A stretch of 64,000 bases of DNA from Thermocatellispora tengchongensis. Lineage in GTDB: Bacteria; Actinomycetota; Actinomycetes; Streptosporangiales; Streptosporangiaceae. The stretch's first letter is position 1; each line of letters opens with the position of its first letter. The stretch lies in NCBI RefSeq assembly GCF_014202315.1, contig NZ_JACHGN010000015.1, positions 1 through 64,000 of the forward strand, given 5' to 3'. Both the position numbers and the translations under genes were made by a program. Below are positions 1 to 7,714 of the stretch, piece after piece. The notes below the pieces were generated by a model. It was not told where the DNA came from. It did not search any database and saw nothing but the letters and a program-made list of their open reading frames with translations.

Positions 1-198
1 CTGGTCGATTCCGGCAGGTCGGTGATCGTGATCGAGCATCACCAGGCGGTGATGGCGCACGCGGACTGGATCATCGATCTGGGTCCGGGTGCGGGTCATG
101 ACGGTGGCCGGATCGTGTTCGAGGGCACCCCGGCCGATCTGGTCGCCGCGCGTTCCACCCTTACCGGGCAGCACCTCGCGGCCTACGTCGGCGCCTGA
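1..198 (+). CDS. UvrA-like ABC ATPase, C-terminal fragment
   Basis: This is the last 65 residues of a gene that begins left of the window. The visible part holds the end of an ATP-binding domain: VIVIEHH (the H-loop histidine region after Walker B), then ADWIIDLGPGAG and VFEGTPADLV, which is how UvrA and UvrA-like proteins end. UvrA scans DNA for lesions in nucleotide excision repair. Many actinobacteria carry a shorter paralogue linked to drug tolerance, and the fragment cannot tell the two apart. A GC hairpin follows the stop codon. Confidence 0.8.
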   Translation: MVDSGRSVIVIEHHQAVMAHADWIIDLGPGAGHDGGRIVFEGTPADLVAARSTLTGQHLAAYVGA

Positions 199-212
199 GA
201 CCGCCTGACCGA

Positions 213-232
213 GGCCCCGCCGGATCGGGGCC
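213..232 (+). terminator. GC hairpin after the UvrA-like gene
   Basis: GGCCCCG (213-219) and CGGGGCC (226-232) form a perfect 7-bp stem with a 6-nt loop, 15 nt after the stop codon. There is no T-run, so it may terminate weakly or only stabilise the 3' end. The rest of 233-418 shows nothing recognisable. Confidence 0.5.
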
Positions 233-418
233 CGCCGGGTCGCGACCTGGCAGGGGCTTGCGGCTCGCATTCGGCGACCAGCGTCACGAACCGGCGCCGT
301 CCGCCCCGGGCACGGGGGAACGAGGACACAGGGGCAAGAGGCACGAGTGCGCGGTGACGACCGGCGCGCACGACCGCGAGAACCGTCCCACCGCCCCCGG
401 ACCAGCGGAACAGGAGCC

Positions 419-727
419 ATGCAGACCACGCTCATCGTCATCTACACCGACCACCTGCGGGAGTGCGCCGCCTTCTACAGCGGCCTCGGGCTCCCTCTCC
501 AGGCGGAGCAGCACGGCAACGGCCCCGAGCACCACGCCGCCGAGCTCGGCACGATGGTCGTCGAACTGTACCCGGCCACCGAGCACCGGCCCGCCACCGG
601 AAGCCTCCGCCTGGGCTTCCGGCTGCCCCACCACGCGGCCCCTCGCGACCTGCCGCCCGGACGGCACCTGCTCACCGACCCGGACGGCCGCACGATCGAC
701 CTGGAGATCACCGAGAACCCGGCCTGA
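419..727 (+). CDS. VOC-family (glyoxalase-like) protein
   Basis: A 102-residue protein with the single betaalphabetabetabeta unit of the vicinal-oxygen-chelate fold. It opens with a beta strand (TTLIVIYTDHLRECAAFYSGLGLPL), has a central E followed by LYPA, and closes with the strand DPDGRTIDLEIT typical of VOC C-termini. Members bind a metal through His/Glu or act as binding/resistance proteins; the substrate cannot be told here. The start at 419 is chosen because GGAACAGGAG lies just upstream and the fold begins at once; a longer in-frame start at 347 would add a low-complexity tail. It ends just before the P450 promoter and is probably transcribed separately. Confidence 0.75.
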   Translation: MQTTLIVIYTDHLRECAAFYSGLGLPLQAEQHGNGPEHHAAELGTMVVELYPATEHRPATGSLRLGFRLPHHAAPRDLPPGRHLLTDPDGRTIDLEITENPA

Positions 728-737
728 ACGACGCGCG

Positions 738-779
738 TTGACATATTGACCTGAGGTCACTAATACTGACCTCAGGTCA
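738..779 (+). promoter_or_regulatory. P450 promoter with tandem operator
   Basis: A consensus -35 box TTGACA (738-743) is followed after 18 bp by AATACT (762-767). Two near-identical 13-bp dyads overlap the spacer and the downstream edge: TGACCTGAGGTCA (747-759) and TGACCTCAGGTCA (767-779). Each is a palindrome around its central base, and their centres are exactly 20 bp apart, so they lie on the same face of the helix. This is the layout of a repressor operator. The likely ligand-responsive repressor is the TetR protein at 2086-2685, encoded just after the P450; that link is inferred. Confidence 0.75.
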
Positions 780-806
780 ATAGTTGTCATGCGAGGGAGA
801 GCGACG

Positions 807-2063
807 ATGCCTGCGGCGACGGACTCCGAGACGGCCGGCCTCCATTTGATCGGCAGGCTGCTCGATCCGGCCTCAAGGGCCGATCCGTACCCGATCTACG
901 CTCAGCTCCGCGGTCTCGGCCCGGTGTGGATCGAGCAGATGCCGGCCGTGGTCGTGACCGGATACCGCGACTGCGAGACGCTGCTGCGCGACCCGCGGCT
1001 CAGCGCCGAGCGCTGGCGGCACGGCGGTTCCGAGCCCGAGGACCCGTATCCTCCGGACGCGCCGCCCTCGGTCCGGCAGCCGTGGTTCCTGTCCCAGGAC
1101 CCTCCGGACCACACGCGGCTGCGGCGCCTGGTCAGCCGCGCCTTCACCGCCCGTGCGGTCGCCCGGATGGAGTCGTCCATCGGCCGACTCGTGGACCACT
1201 TCCTCGATCGCGCGGCCGGCCGGGACACCTTCGATGTGCTGTCCGGCTTCGCCCACCCCCTGCCGGTGACGGTGATCTGCCGGATGCTCGGCGTTCCGCC
1301 GGCCGACGAGCACCTGTTCCGCGAGTGGTCCTCTCAGCTCACCCGGCTGGTGGACGGGTTCTTGACCGCCGCCGCCGGGGCCGGGGAGACGCCGGCGTGG
1401 GTCCCCGGCATGGTGGAGATGCATCGGTACGTCAACGACCTCGTCGCCGACCGGCGCGCGACCCCTCGCCGCGAGGACCTGATCTCCGAGCTGATCGCCG
1501 CCGAGGACGACGGTGACCAGCTCGGTCACGACGAGCTCGTGGCCACCATCGTGCTGCTGCTGGTGGCCGGGCACGAGACCACCGTCAATCTGATCGCCAA
1601 CGGCGTGCTCGCCCTGCTGCGTCACCCCGAGTGGCTGGCCGCCCTGCGCGCCGACCCCGGCCTGGCCCCCGCGGTCGTGGAGGAGATCCTGCGCTACGAC
1701 CCGCCGGTCCACCTCACCGCCCGGATCGCCGATCAGGACATGACGATCGGCGAGGTGCGCGTGCCGGCCCGCAGCCTGGTCATCCTCCTGCTGGCCGCGG
1801 CCCACCGGGACCCGGAGGCGAACCCGGACCCTGACCGGTTCGACCCGAGTCGCGCCCAGGTGCGGCATCTGGGCTTCGGCTTCGGCCCGCACTTCTGCCT
1901 CGGCGCGCCGCTGGCCAGGCTCGAAGGCCGGCTGGCACTCGCCGCGTTCGCGCGACGCGTCCAGGACCCCAGGCTCATCGCCGACCCGCCGCCGTACCGT
2001 GAGCACATCAACCTCCGCGGGGTCGGCGAGCTCCTCATCGCCCACGCCGGGGTGAAGGGGTGA
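807..2063 (+). CDS. cytochrome P450
   Basis: A 418-residue soluble bacterial P450. It has the I-helix oxygen-binding motif AGHET (254-258), the K-helix ExxR (E293-R296), and the haem loop FGFGPHFCLG with the axial thiolate at Cys364. It would use external ferredoxin and ferredoxin reductase, neither of which is encoded nearby. The start at 807 has GAGGGAG 6 nt upstream; ATG 789 in the same frame lacks a ribosome-binding site. It sits under a strong operator-bearing promoter (738-779) and is followed 22 bp later by a TetR gene, which suggests substrate-induced expression. The substrate is unknown; no biosynthetic genes flank it. Confidence 0.93.
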   Translation: MPAATDSETAGLHLIGRLLDPASRADPYPIYAQLRGLGPVWIEQMPAVVVTGYRDCETLLRDPRLSAERWRHGGSEPEDPYPPDAPPSVRQPWFLSQDPPDHTRLRRLVSRAFTARAVARMESSIGRLVDHFLDRAAGRDTFDVLSGFAHPLPVTVICRMLGVPPADEHLFREWSSQLTRLVDGFLTAAAGAGETPAWVPGMVEMHRYVNDLVADRRATPRREDLISELIAAEDDGDQLGHDELVATIVLLLVAGHETTVNLIANGVLALLRHPEWLAALRADPGLAPAVVEEILRYDPPVHLTARIADQDMTIGEVRVPARSLVILLLAAAHRDPEANPDPDRFDPSRAQVRHLGFGFGPHFCLGAPLARLEGRLALAAFARRVQDPRLIADPPPYREHINLRGVGELLIAHAGVKG

Positions 2064-2073
2064 GGCGGTCGGC

Positions 2074-2079
2074 TAACCT
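2074..2079 (+). promoter_or_regulatory. -10 box for leaderless TetR mRNA
   Basis: TAACCT lies 6 nt before GTG 2086, the spacing expected when transcription starts at the start codon. There is no ribosome-binding site in front of this GTG. This gives the regulator its own low-level leaderless transcript besides read-through from the P450 gene. Confidence 0.45.
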
Positions 2080-2085
2080 GGTGCC

Positions 2086-2685
2086 GTGGTCGCTTCCCGG
2101 ACTCGCCGCCGACTCTCCCCCGAGGCCAGGCGCGGCGAACTGATCGAAGCGGCCATCCGGCTCCTGGAGTCCGGGCAACCGGTGACCAACTGGGTCCAGG
2201 CCGTCACCGCCGAAGCGGGCGCCGCCAAAGGAACCTTCTACGTCTACTTCTCCTCGTGGGAAGAGATGCTGGTCGCCATCCGAGACCGGTTCCTGCAGAA
2301 TTACGTGGACCGGTTCCAGAAACTCGCCGAGACCACCGAGCCGATCGACTGGTGGGCCACGCTCGACGCCGAATGCGGCATGGCCATCGACATCATCGCT
2401 CAGCCCGGCGGGCTCCACCACGCGGTCTTCCACTCCAGCGCCGCCCTCGCGCCCGTCGAGGCCGATCGCGACATCACCGCAGCCATCGCCAAGGTGCTGC
2501 AGCGGGGCATGGCCGAGGGCGCGTTCCGCGCCATCGACCCCGAGACCACCGCCTCCCTCCTGTTCACCGTCCTGCACAGCGCCGGCGACGCCATCGCCGC
2601 CGGCGCCGAACCGGAGCGCTGGCGGCAGGCCGTCCGCGACCTCACCCACCACTGGCTCGCACCGTCGTCCCCAGCGCACCCGTGA
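2086..2685 (+). CDS. TetR-family transcriptional regulator
   Basis: A 199-residue repressor-type protein. The N-terminal helix-turn-helix spans about residues 10-60, with the recognition segment AAKGTFYVYFSSWEEML typical of TetR. The C-terminal ligand domain is helical and unspecific. It lies 22 bp after the P450 in the same direction, so it probably controls the P450 through the TGACCT-n-AGGTCA dyads at 747-779. GTG 2086 is chosen because the homologous N-terminus starts here and a -10 box sits 6 nt upstream. Its stop codon lies inside a dyad shared with the converging TraB-family gene. Confidence 0.9.
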   Translation: MVASRTRRRLSPEARRGELIEAAIRLLESGQPVTNWVQAVTAEAGAAKGTFYVYFSSWEEMLVAIRDRFLQNYVDRFQKLAETTEPIDWWATLDAECGMAIDIIAQPGGLHHAVFHSSAALAPVEADRDITAAIAKVLQRGMAEGAFRAIDPETTASLLFTVLHSAGDAIAAGAEPERWRQAVRDLTHHWLAPSSPAHP

Positions 2686-2696
2686 CCTCGGTCACG
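2681..2696. terminator. dyad holding the stops of two converging genes
   Basis: CGTGACC (2681-2687) and GGTCACG (2690-2696) are a perfect 7-bp inverted repeat with a 2-nt centre. The TetR stop TGA (2683-2685) and the stop of the leftward gene (2692-2694) lie in opposite arms. A hairpin would need a few central bases to unpair. It has no T-run. Confidence 0.45.
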
Positions 2697-3426
2697 CTGT
2701 GCCTCGGCCCGGGGGACGCGGTGGGGCTTCGTGGTCGTGGTGCAGGCTGAACACGGTGAGCCAGTGGGCGTCCTGGACGCGGTAGCCCAGAGCCCACAGC
2801 CCCTTGATCAACCCCGGCATGTGGCCGGCGCCCCACACGACGGCGACCACGAGGTCGTCGGCCCCGCGTTCCCGGTGCAGCTCCGTGGCGGCGCGGAGCA
2901 GAACCTCGTCGCGCCGGGTCACGATCAGGTCGTACACCGCGTCCGGGTCTTGCGGCGGCCGGCTCGGGTCGTCGTCGGTCGTCAGAGCACGTGCGATGAG
3001 GCGCCTGCTGCCGAACAGCCGCATTCCCGTCGAGTAGAACAGGAACAGGACGAGAGAGAGGATGCGTGAGACCAGCGGGATCTTCCGCCACAGAGCCGTG
3101 AACTCGCGCCCGGTCATGTCGGCCCTGATGACGGCGGCGTCCAGACCGGCGTAGTCGATGTGCTGCGGCACCAGCGCGAAGCGATCGTTCTTCGTGACGA
3201 GGCGATAGGACGCGATCCGGGCGCGCATGGAGAGCGACAGCCCGTTGACGCCCTCGGCGAGCACGATGTCGCAGCCTCGAAGTTCCTCCTGCACCTGCGC
3301 GTAGAACTCCGGCTCGCCGACGTGGATCATCGGGTACAGGACGAACCGCAGCCGCGCGGCCGGGTGCCGGAAGGTCATGACCGCCGAGCGCACGCCCGCG
3401 AGTTCGGTGACCTCGATGATCTGCAT
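2692..3426 (-). CDS. TraB/PrgY-family protein
   Basis: A 244-residue protein of the TraB/PrgY group, part of the EreA/GumN/TIKI clan of putative metal-dependent enzymes. Signature segments are YPMIHVGEPEFY near residue 31, CDIVLAEGVNGLS, and VVWGAGHMPGLIKGL near 205, where the family carries conserved H, E and GxGHxxG residues. A hydrophobic stretch around ILSLVLFLFYSTGM may be a membrane hairpin. Enterococcal TraB/PrgY limit self-induction by sex pheromone; the role of actinobacterial members is not established. The start has a strong GGAGGTGG site; the longer frame upstream is low-complexity. It stands alone between the TetR gene and an amidase. Confidence 0.75.
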   Translation of the reverse strand: MQIIEVTELAGVRSAVMTFRHPAARLRFVLYPMIHVGEPEFYAQVQEELRGCDIVLAEGVNGLSLSMRARIASYRLVTKNDRFALVPQHIDYAGLDAAVIRADMTGREFTALWRKIPLVSRILSLVLFLFYSTGMRLFGSRRLIARALTTDDDPSRPPQDPDAVYDLIVTRRDEVLLRAATELHRERGADDLVVAVVWGAGHMPGLIKGLWALGYRVQDAHWLTVFSLHHDHEAPPRPPGRGTA

Positions 3427-3655
3427 GCGCCACCTCCAGTGCTGGAGGGCCCGCATCCGGCGGGCGCGCCGCCGGATGGCTTCGTACCGGCAACGCGCCG
3501 CCGCCGGGCCGGGTTCCGCGCAGCGGGAGGCGACCGGCCGGGACGCCGGCGGCGCTAGGCGCTCAGCACCTTGCGGAGCCCGGCCTGGGCCTGTAGGCCG
3601 GCCCCTCGACGCCGCGCGATCCATCACGGCCGTACGCGCGGCCCCCGATGCCGTC

Positions 3656-3681
3656 GCCGCCGGCCCCTCCGGGCCGGCGGC
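3656..3681 (-). terminator. strong hairpin after the amidase gene
   Basis: GCCGCCGGCCC (3656-3666) and GGGCCGGCGGC (3671-3681) make a perfect 11-bp stem with a CTCC loop, 10 nt beyond the amidase stop codon. It has no T-run, as is common in high-GC actinobacteria. Apart from it, 3427-3691 shows no gene. Confidence 0.6.
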
Positions 3682-3691
3682 GCGTGGGGCG

Positions 3692-5107
3692 TCACCGGAA
3701 GAGGGTGTCGGCGTGACGCCTCCATGGGGCGGCCTGCTCCAGCCGGCCGGCGATGCCGAGCAGCAGGTCCTCCCGGCCGTAGGCGGCCACGAGCTGCACC
3801 CCGATGGGCAGCCCGCCGGTGCTGCGGCCGAGCGGGAGGCTGATGGCCGGCTGCCCGGTGACGTTGAACGGCGGCGTGAAGGGCGCGTAGTCGAACATCG
3901 ATCGGACGAACGTCTCCAGGGTGTGGCTCGGATCGTCGTAGCGGATGGTGCCGTGCGGCGCGGGAAGCTGCGCCATGGTCGGGGAGACCAGCAGGTCGTA
4001 GCGGGTGAAGAAGGCGGCGACGGATCGGGTGACCCGGTTCTGGGCGTCGAAGGCGGCCAGCAGGTCCAGGGCGCTCAGCCTCGCGGCCTGTTCCAGCACC
4101 CGCCGGGAGACGCCCTCCAGCAGCGCCGGGTCGGGTGGCCGGGGCGCCCGTTGGAAGATCGCGCCGAGGAAGGCGGTCTGCGTCACCACCAGGGCGTGGA
4201 TGACGGCGTCCCAGTCCACGACGGGGCTCGCCTCCTCGACGTGGTGTCCCTGCTGCTGGAGCAGGCGGGCCGCGTGCTCGGCGGCGGCGGCCACCTCGGG
4301 GTTGACGGGCGCGTCCGACCAGGGCTTGGTCGTGATCGCGACACGCAGCCGCCGGGGTTCGCGGGTCGGTTCCTCGGCGTAGGGACGGGCGGGCGGCGGC
4401 GCGGTGTACTTCTCGCCCACGCCCGGCCCCTGGACGGCGTCCAGCAGGTGGGCGGTGTCGCGGACGGTGCGGGTCAGGGCGAAGGCGTCGGCCATGCCCA
4501 GGGCCGATTCGCCCAGGTCGGGCCCGCAGGGCAGGCGTCCCCTGCTGGGTTTGAGCCCGACCAGCCCGCAGCAGGCGGCCGGGATGCGGATCGAGCCGGC
4601 TCCGTCGCTGGCATGGGCGAGCGGTACGGCGCCGGCCGCCACCAGGGCCGCGGCGCCGCCACTCGACCCGCCGGCGCCGCGGTCGAGGTCCCAGGGGTTG
4701 CGCGCGGGCCCGAACCGTACCGGCTCGGTGGCGAAGCAGAGCCCCAGCTCCGGCATGGTGGTCAGACCGAGGGTGACCAGCCCGGCGGCCCGGAAGCGGC
4801 GCATGAGGTCGCTGTCGTGAGCTGCCGGCACACCGGGGCCGAGGGCGCGGCTGCCCATGAAGAACGGCACGCCGGCGGCCATCGGGCCGATGTCCTTGAT
4901 CAGGAACGGCACGCCGGCGAAGGGGCCGTCCTCGGCGTGGCCGAGGGCCGGCGTGAAGAGGGGCAGCGCCAGCCCGTTCACCCGCTCGTCGGCGGCGGCC
5001 AGCGCCTCGCGGGCGGCGGTCTCGACCTCGGCGGCGGTGACCTCGCCCGACTTGATCAGGTTCCGCAGGCCGACGGCGTCGTACCGGGTGTATTCGTGGA
5101 TGTGCAT
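3692..5107 (-). CDS. amidase-signature hydrolase
   Basis: A 471-residue member of the amidase-signature family, which hydrolyses C-N bonds of amides with a Ser-cisSer-Lys triad. The triad is visible: Lys71 in FLIKDIG, the GGSSGG loop (cis-Ser148), and the nucleophile Ser172 in DGAGSIRIPA, where the usual GGS is AGS. The C-terminal half is the usual family tail ending NVTGQPAISLPLG and IGVQLVA. The length matches the family. The start has GGAAGGA 7 nt upstream. The substrate cannot be assigned; GatA is excluded by the lack of GatB/GatC neighbours. A strong hairpin follows the stop. Confidence 0.9.
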   Translation of the reverse strand: MHIHEYTRYDAVGLRNLIKSGEVTAAEVETAAREALAAADERVNGLALPLFTPALGHAEDGPFAGVPFLIKDIGPMAAGVPFFMGSRALGPGVPAAHDSDLMRRFRAAGLVTLGLTTMPELGLCFATEPVRFGPARNPWDLDRGAGGSSGGAAALVAAGAVPLAHASDGAGSIRIPAACCGLVGLKPSRGRLPCGPDLGESALGMADAFALTRTVRDTAHLLDAVQGPGVGEKYTAPPPARPYAEEPTREPRRLRVAITTKPWSDAPVNPEVAAAAEHAARLLQQQGHHVEEASPVVDWDAVIHALVVTQTAFLGAIFQRAPRPPDPALLEGVSRRVLEQAARLSALDLLAAFDAQNRVTRSVAAFFTRYDLLVSPTMAQLPAPHGTIRYDDPSHTLETFVRSMFDYAPFTPPFNVTGQPAISLPLGRSTGGLPIGVQLVAAYGREDLLLGIAGRLEQAAPWRRHADTLFR

Positions 5108-5385
5108 GGGATGTCCTTCCGGGGCGCGCCGGACGCGCCCCGCACGTCGATCGTTCGCTGATGGCGGGCGGCGTCTGCCGCCGCAAGGGGGAGCAGCCTG
5201 AACGGGGCGACGGTCTCGGGGGACCCTCGCCTGAATCGACGTGTTCCTACGCTCGGTACATCGCCAGCATCATCACGCCCGCCGCCCGCCGCCGTCGAGC
5301 GATTTGCTGGCCGGCGCCCGGTGCGCCACCATGCGCCGTGCGGTACCGTGCATGATCGAATCGATGCCGCGGGGGAAGGCGAGGG

Positions 5386-5919
5386 ATGATCGCGCTGTTA
5401 CGGAGCGGGCAGGTGGCCGCGGCCCTTCTCCTCGCCGTTGTGCCGGGCGTGACCGGGTGCTCGGCCGGGCCGCCGGGGGCGACGTCCGTCTCGGTGACCG
5501 CGAGCGCCCCCCAAACGCCTTCCACTCCGGCGGCCACCGGGCCGGCCGGCGCCGACCACATCGACATCTCCGTCTTCCTCTGCCAGAAGGACGACCCCTT
5601 CGAGTCCTGCGAGGGCAAGCCGGCGACCGCGAGGCAGAAGCGGGAGATCGAGGCTCTGCTGCGGCGCCACCCGGACGTGGTGGAGGCCACCTTCGAGGAC
5701 AAGCGGGCGGCGTACGAGAACTTCCGCGAGCAGTACGGCGAGGACAGCGTGCTGGTCTCCGCGATGAAAGTGGACGACATGCCGGAGTCGTGGAGGGTCT
5801 CACTGCCGCCGGGCACCGACGCCACGGAGCTGGTCGAAACCGTGCGCCGATTGCCTGGGGTATCCGATGTCATCGGACGTGAATGCGTCAGTGGTAAGTG
5901 TCGGCGCGTGGGCGGCTAG
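5386..5919 (+). CDS. lipoprotein with FtsX extracellular-domain fold
   Basis: A 177-residue exported lipoprotein. The signal peptide ends in the lipobox VTGC (Cys25) and is followed by a Thr/Pro/Ala-rich linker. Residues about 58-160 resemble the extracellular domain of the cell-division permease FtsX: RQKREIEALLRRHPDVVEA, FEDKRAAYENFREQYGED, MPESWRVSLPP and a closing VRRLPGVSDV segment. In true FtsX this domain sits between membrane helices and activates a cell-wall hydrolase; here it is free-standing and lipid-anchored, without the permease part. A Cys pair near residues 69 and 77 could form a disulphide. The start has AAGGCGAGGG upstream. Confidence 0.75.
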   Translation: MIALLRSGQVAAALLLAVVPGVTGCSAGPPGATSVSVTASAPQTPSTPAATGPAGADHIDISVFLCQKDDPFESCEGKPATARQKREIEALLRRHPDVVEATFEDKRAAYENFREQYGEDSVLVSAMKVDDMPESWRVSLPPGTDATELVETVRRLPGVSDVIGRECVSGKCRRVGG

Positions 5920-6550
5920 GCGGCGGCTCGCCGAGGGGCTCGCCGAGATGGTGACGGATCTCAACCATCTTCCCGTGGCCGCGCCGCCCTGGCGTGCGTG
6001 CACCCTGAGAGCTTCCGCGCCGACGAGTTACCTCATCCGCCTGCGCTATGGCGATGCCAGGGTGTCATGGATCGGGACGGCGGATGACGCCAACCAGTGC
6101 GTGCCAACCACGAACGGTACATTGCGGACGTGGTCCTATATCGGGGACACGGTCGGCTCGGCCTACCAGGAGGGCCGCTGGCCGTCACTCACCCCGCCGG
6201 ATGAGTGCGAGCCGGGGCCCGGGAGAATCGGGCAGGATCGGCAGCTCGTGCCGGAGGGTTCGATCGGGCTCACCGTGTGCGGGCTGAGCGTCAAGGCGCC
6301 GCAGCGCAAGAGCCACGGCGCGGACACCGCGAAGAAGGTCGCCGCCGAGATCGATTCGCTGCGGGCGGAGAGGTTCGACGGTGCCTGCCGGCCCGGACGA
6401 GGGTCCGCCATACGTCTCGTCTTCCGCTACGCCCAGGGCCCTCCTGCCGCCGTAACGGTCTGGGGCACGGAATGCGGCATGGAGAACACCTTTCTCCGTG
6501 GTGCGCTCTCGGCCGAGTTGATGGACGAGCTGTCCGGCCTTCTTGACTGA
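5867..6550 (+). CDS. secreted-type hypothetical protein, N-terminus doubtful
   Basis: A reading frame of up to 227 residues that starts inside the 3' end of the FtsX-like lipoprotein gene. It has two similar halves: LPVAAPPWRACTLR...YLIRLRYGD...NQCVP, and a second with FDGACRPG...LVFRYAQG...GTEC, each with Cys pairs, as in exported disulphide-bonded domains. Yet no signal peptide is seen. ATG 5948 (reading MVTDLNHLP), with GAGGGG upstream, is an alternative to ATG 5867. The missing leader suggests a truncated or decaying gene, or one whose true start was lost by an upstream frameshift. No function is proposed. Confidence 0.5.
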   Translation: MSSDVNASVVSVGAWAARRRLAEGLAEMVTDLNHLPVAAPPWRACTLRASAPTSYLIRLRYGDARVSWIGTADDANQCVPTTNGTLRTWSYIGDTVGSAYQEGRWPSLTPPDECEPGPGRIGQDRQLVPEGSIGLTVCGLSVKAPQRKSHGADTAKKVAAEIDSLRAERFDGACRPGRGSAIRLVFRYAQGPPAAVTVWGTECGMENTFLRGALSAELMDELSGLLD

Positions 6551-6739
6551 CGGCGCCCGCCCGGGACCGCGATCGCTATTTCCCATAGTGGGCGATATCA
6601 CAACGCGCCGGAGGAATCGGTGAAGGGGGCGTCGCGTTGACCAACGAGGTCGGGAACGCCTGGTGAACCGGCATTTCCCGGTCTGATCCCGGCCGGGCCC
6701 ACATCGGGCCCCGCCTGCGCGCACGGTCAGGGTTTCAGG

Positions 6740-6745
6740 TATAAC
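6740..6745 (+). promoter_or_regulatory. -10 box for leaderless metN mRNA
   Basis: TATAAC ends 6 nt before GTG 6752 and no ribosome-binding site precedes that codon, so metN is probably translated from a leaderless message. A GGGCCC-acatc-GGGCCC dyad sits at 6695-6711. I found no S-box, SAM-IV or cobalamin riboswitch pattern in 6551-6739. Confidence 0.45.
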
Positions 6746-6751
6746 CTACCT

Positions 6752-7714
6752 GTGATCCATGTTTCTGCCTTGCGCAAGGTGTACGACACCGGCGTGGTGG
6801 CGCTCGACGGTGTCGACCTCGACGTACGCGAGGGCGAGATCTTCGGCGTGCTCGGGCAGAGCGGCGCCGGCAAGAGCACGCTGCTGCGCTGCGTCAACCT
6901 GCTGGAACGGCCAACCAGCGGCACGGTCACCGTGGACGGGCAGGATCTGACCGTCCTCGGCGACGCCGAGCTGCGGCGGGCCCGCAGGCGGATCGGGATG
7001 ATCCACCAGCACTTCGCGCTGCTGTCCTCCCGCACGGTCGCCGCGAACGTGGCCTTCCCGCTGGAGGTGGCCAAGGTGCCGCGCGCGGAACGCCGGGCGC
7101 GTGTGGCCGAACTGCTGGAACTCGTCGGCCTGGACGGCAAGGCCAAGTCCTATCCCGCCCAGCTCTCGGGCGGCCAGAAGCAGCGGGTCGGCATCGCCCG
7201 CGCGCTCGCCGCGCGCCCGAAGGTGCTGCTGTCGGACGAGGCGACCAGCGCGCTGGACCCGGGTACCACGCAGTCCATCCTGGCCCTGCTGCGGCGCCTC
7301 AACGCCGAGCTCGGGCTGACGATCCTGCTCATCACGCACGAGATGCACGTGATCAAGAGCATCTGCGACTCCGCCGCCATCATGCGCGAGGGCAGGGTCC
7401 TGGAGTCGGGCCGCGTCCACGATCTCATCGCCCGGCCCGGCTCCCAGCTCACCCGGGAGCTGTTCCCGCTGCCCGAGCCCGCGCCGCCCGGCAGCCTCAC
7501 GGTGACGTTCCCGGCCGGGCAGGCCGAGGAGCCGGTGCTGTCGGGCCTGGTGCGCAAGTTCGGCGTGGACGTCAACATCCTCGGCGGCTCGCTGGAGGAA
7601 CTGCGCGGCGTCTCGGTGGGGCGGCTGCGCATCCGGATGGAAGGCGAGGACACCGCCGCCGCGCTGGCGTACCTGCGCGGACGCGGCCTGCTGGTGGAGG
7701 AGGAGACGCCGTGA
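6752..7714 (+). CDS. metN: methionine ABC importer, ATP-binding protein
   Basis: A 320-residue ABC ATPase of the MetN type. It has Walker A GQSGAGKST, signature LSGGQKQRVGIA, Walker B VLLSDEATSALDP and the H-loop THEMHV. After residue 245 comes the regulatory NIL domain (TVTFPAGQAEEPVLSGL...DVNILGG), which binds methionine and inhibits the transporter when the cell is replete. It energises uptake of D/L-methionine at the cytoplasmic membrane. The gene overlaps metI by four bases (GTGA) and leads the metNIQ operon. Confidence 0.95.
   Translation: MIHVSALRKVYDTGVVALDGVDLDVREGEIFGVLGQSGAGKSTLLRCVNLLERPTSGTVTVDGQDLTVLGDAELRRARRRIGMIHQHFALLSSRTVAANVAFPLEVAKVPRAERRARVAELLELVGLDGKAKSYPAQLSGGQKQRVGIARALAARPKVLLSDEATSALDPGTTQSILALLRRLNAELGLTILLITHEMHVIKSICDSAAIMREGRVLESGRVHDLIARPGSQLTRELFPLPEPAPPGSLTVTFPAGQAEEPVLSGLVRKFGVDVNILGGSLEELRGVSVGRLRIRMEGEDTAAALAYLRGRGLLVEEETP

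Noticed and set aside
3377-5161. Long rightward frame over the amidase gene
   Set aside because: Antisense shadow of the amidase; the translation has no family features while the amidase shows a full catalytic triad.
6551-6739. Possible SAM or cobalamin riboswitch before metN
   Set aside because: GGGAA and GGTG pieces are present but no conserved core could be aligned, and the promoter next to GTG 6752 suggests a leaderless mRNA.
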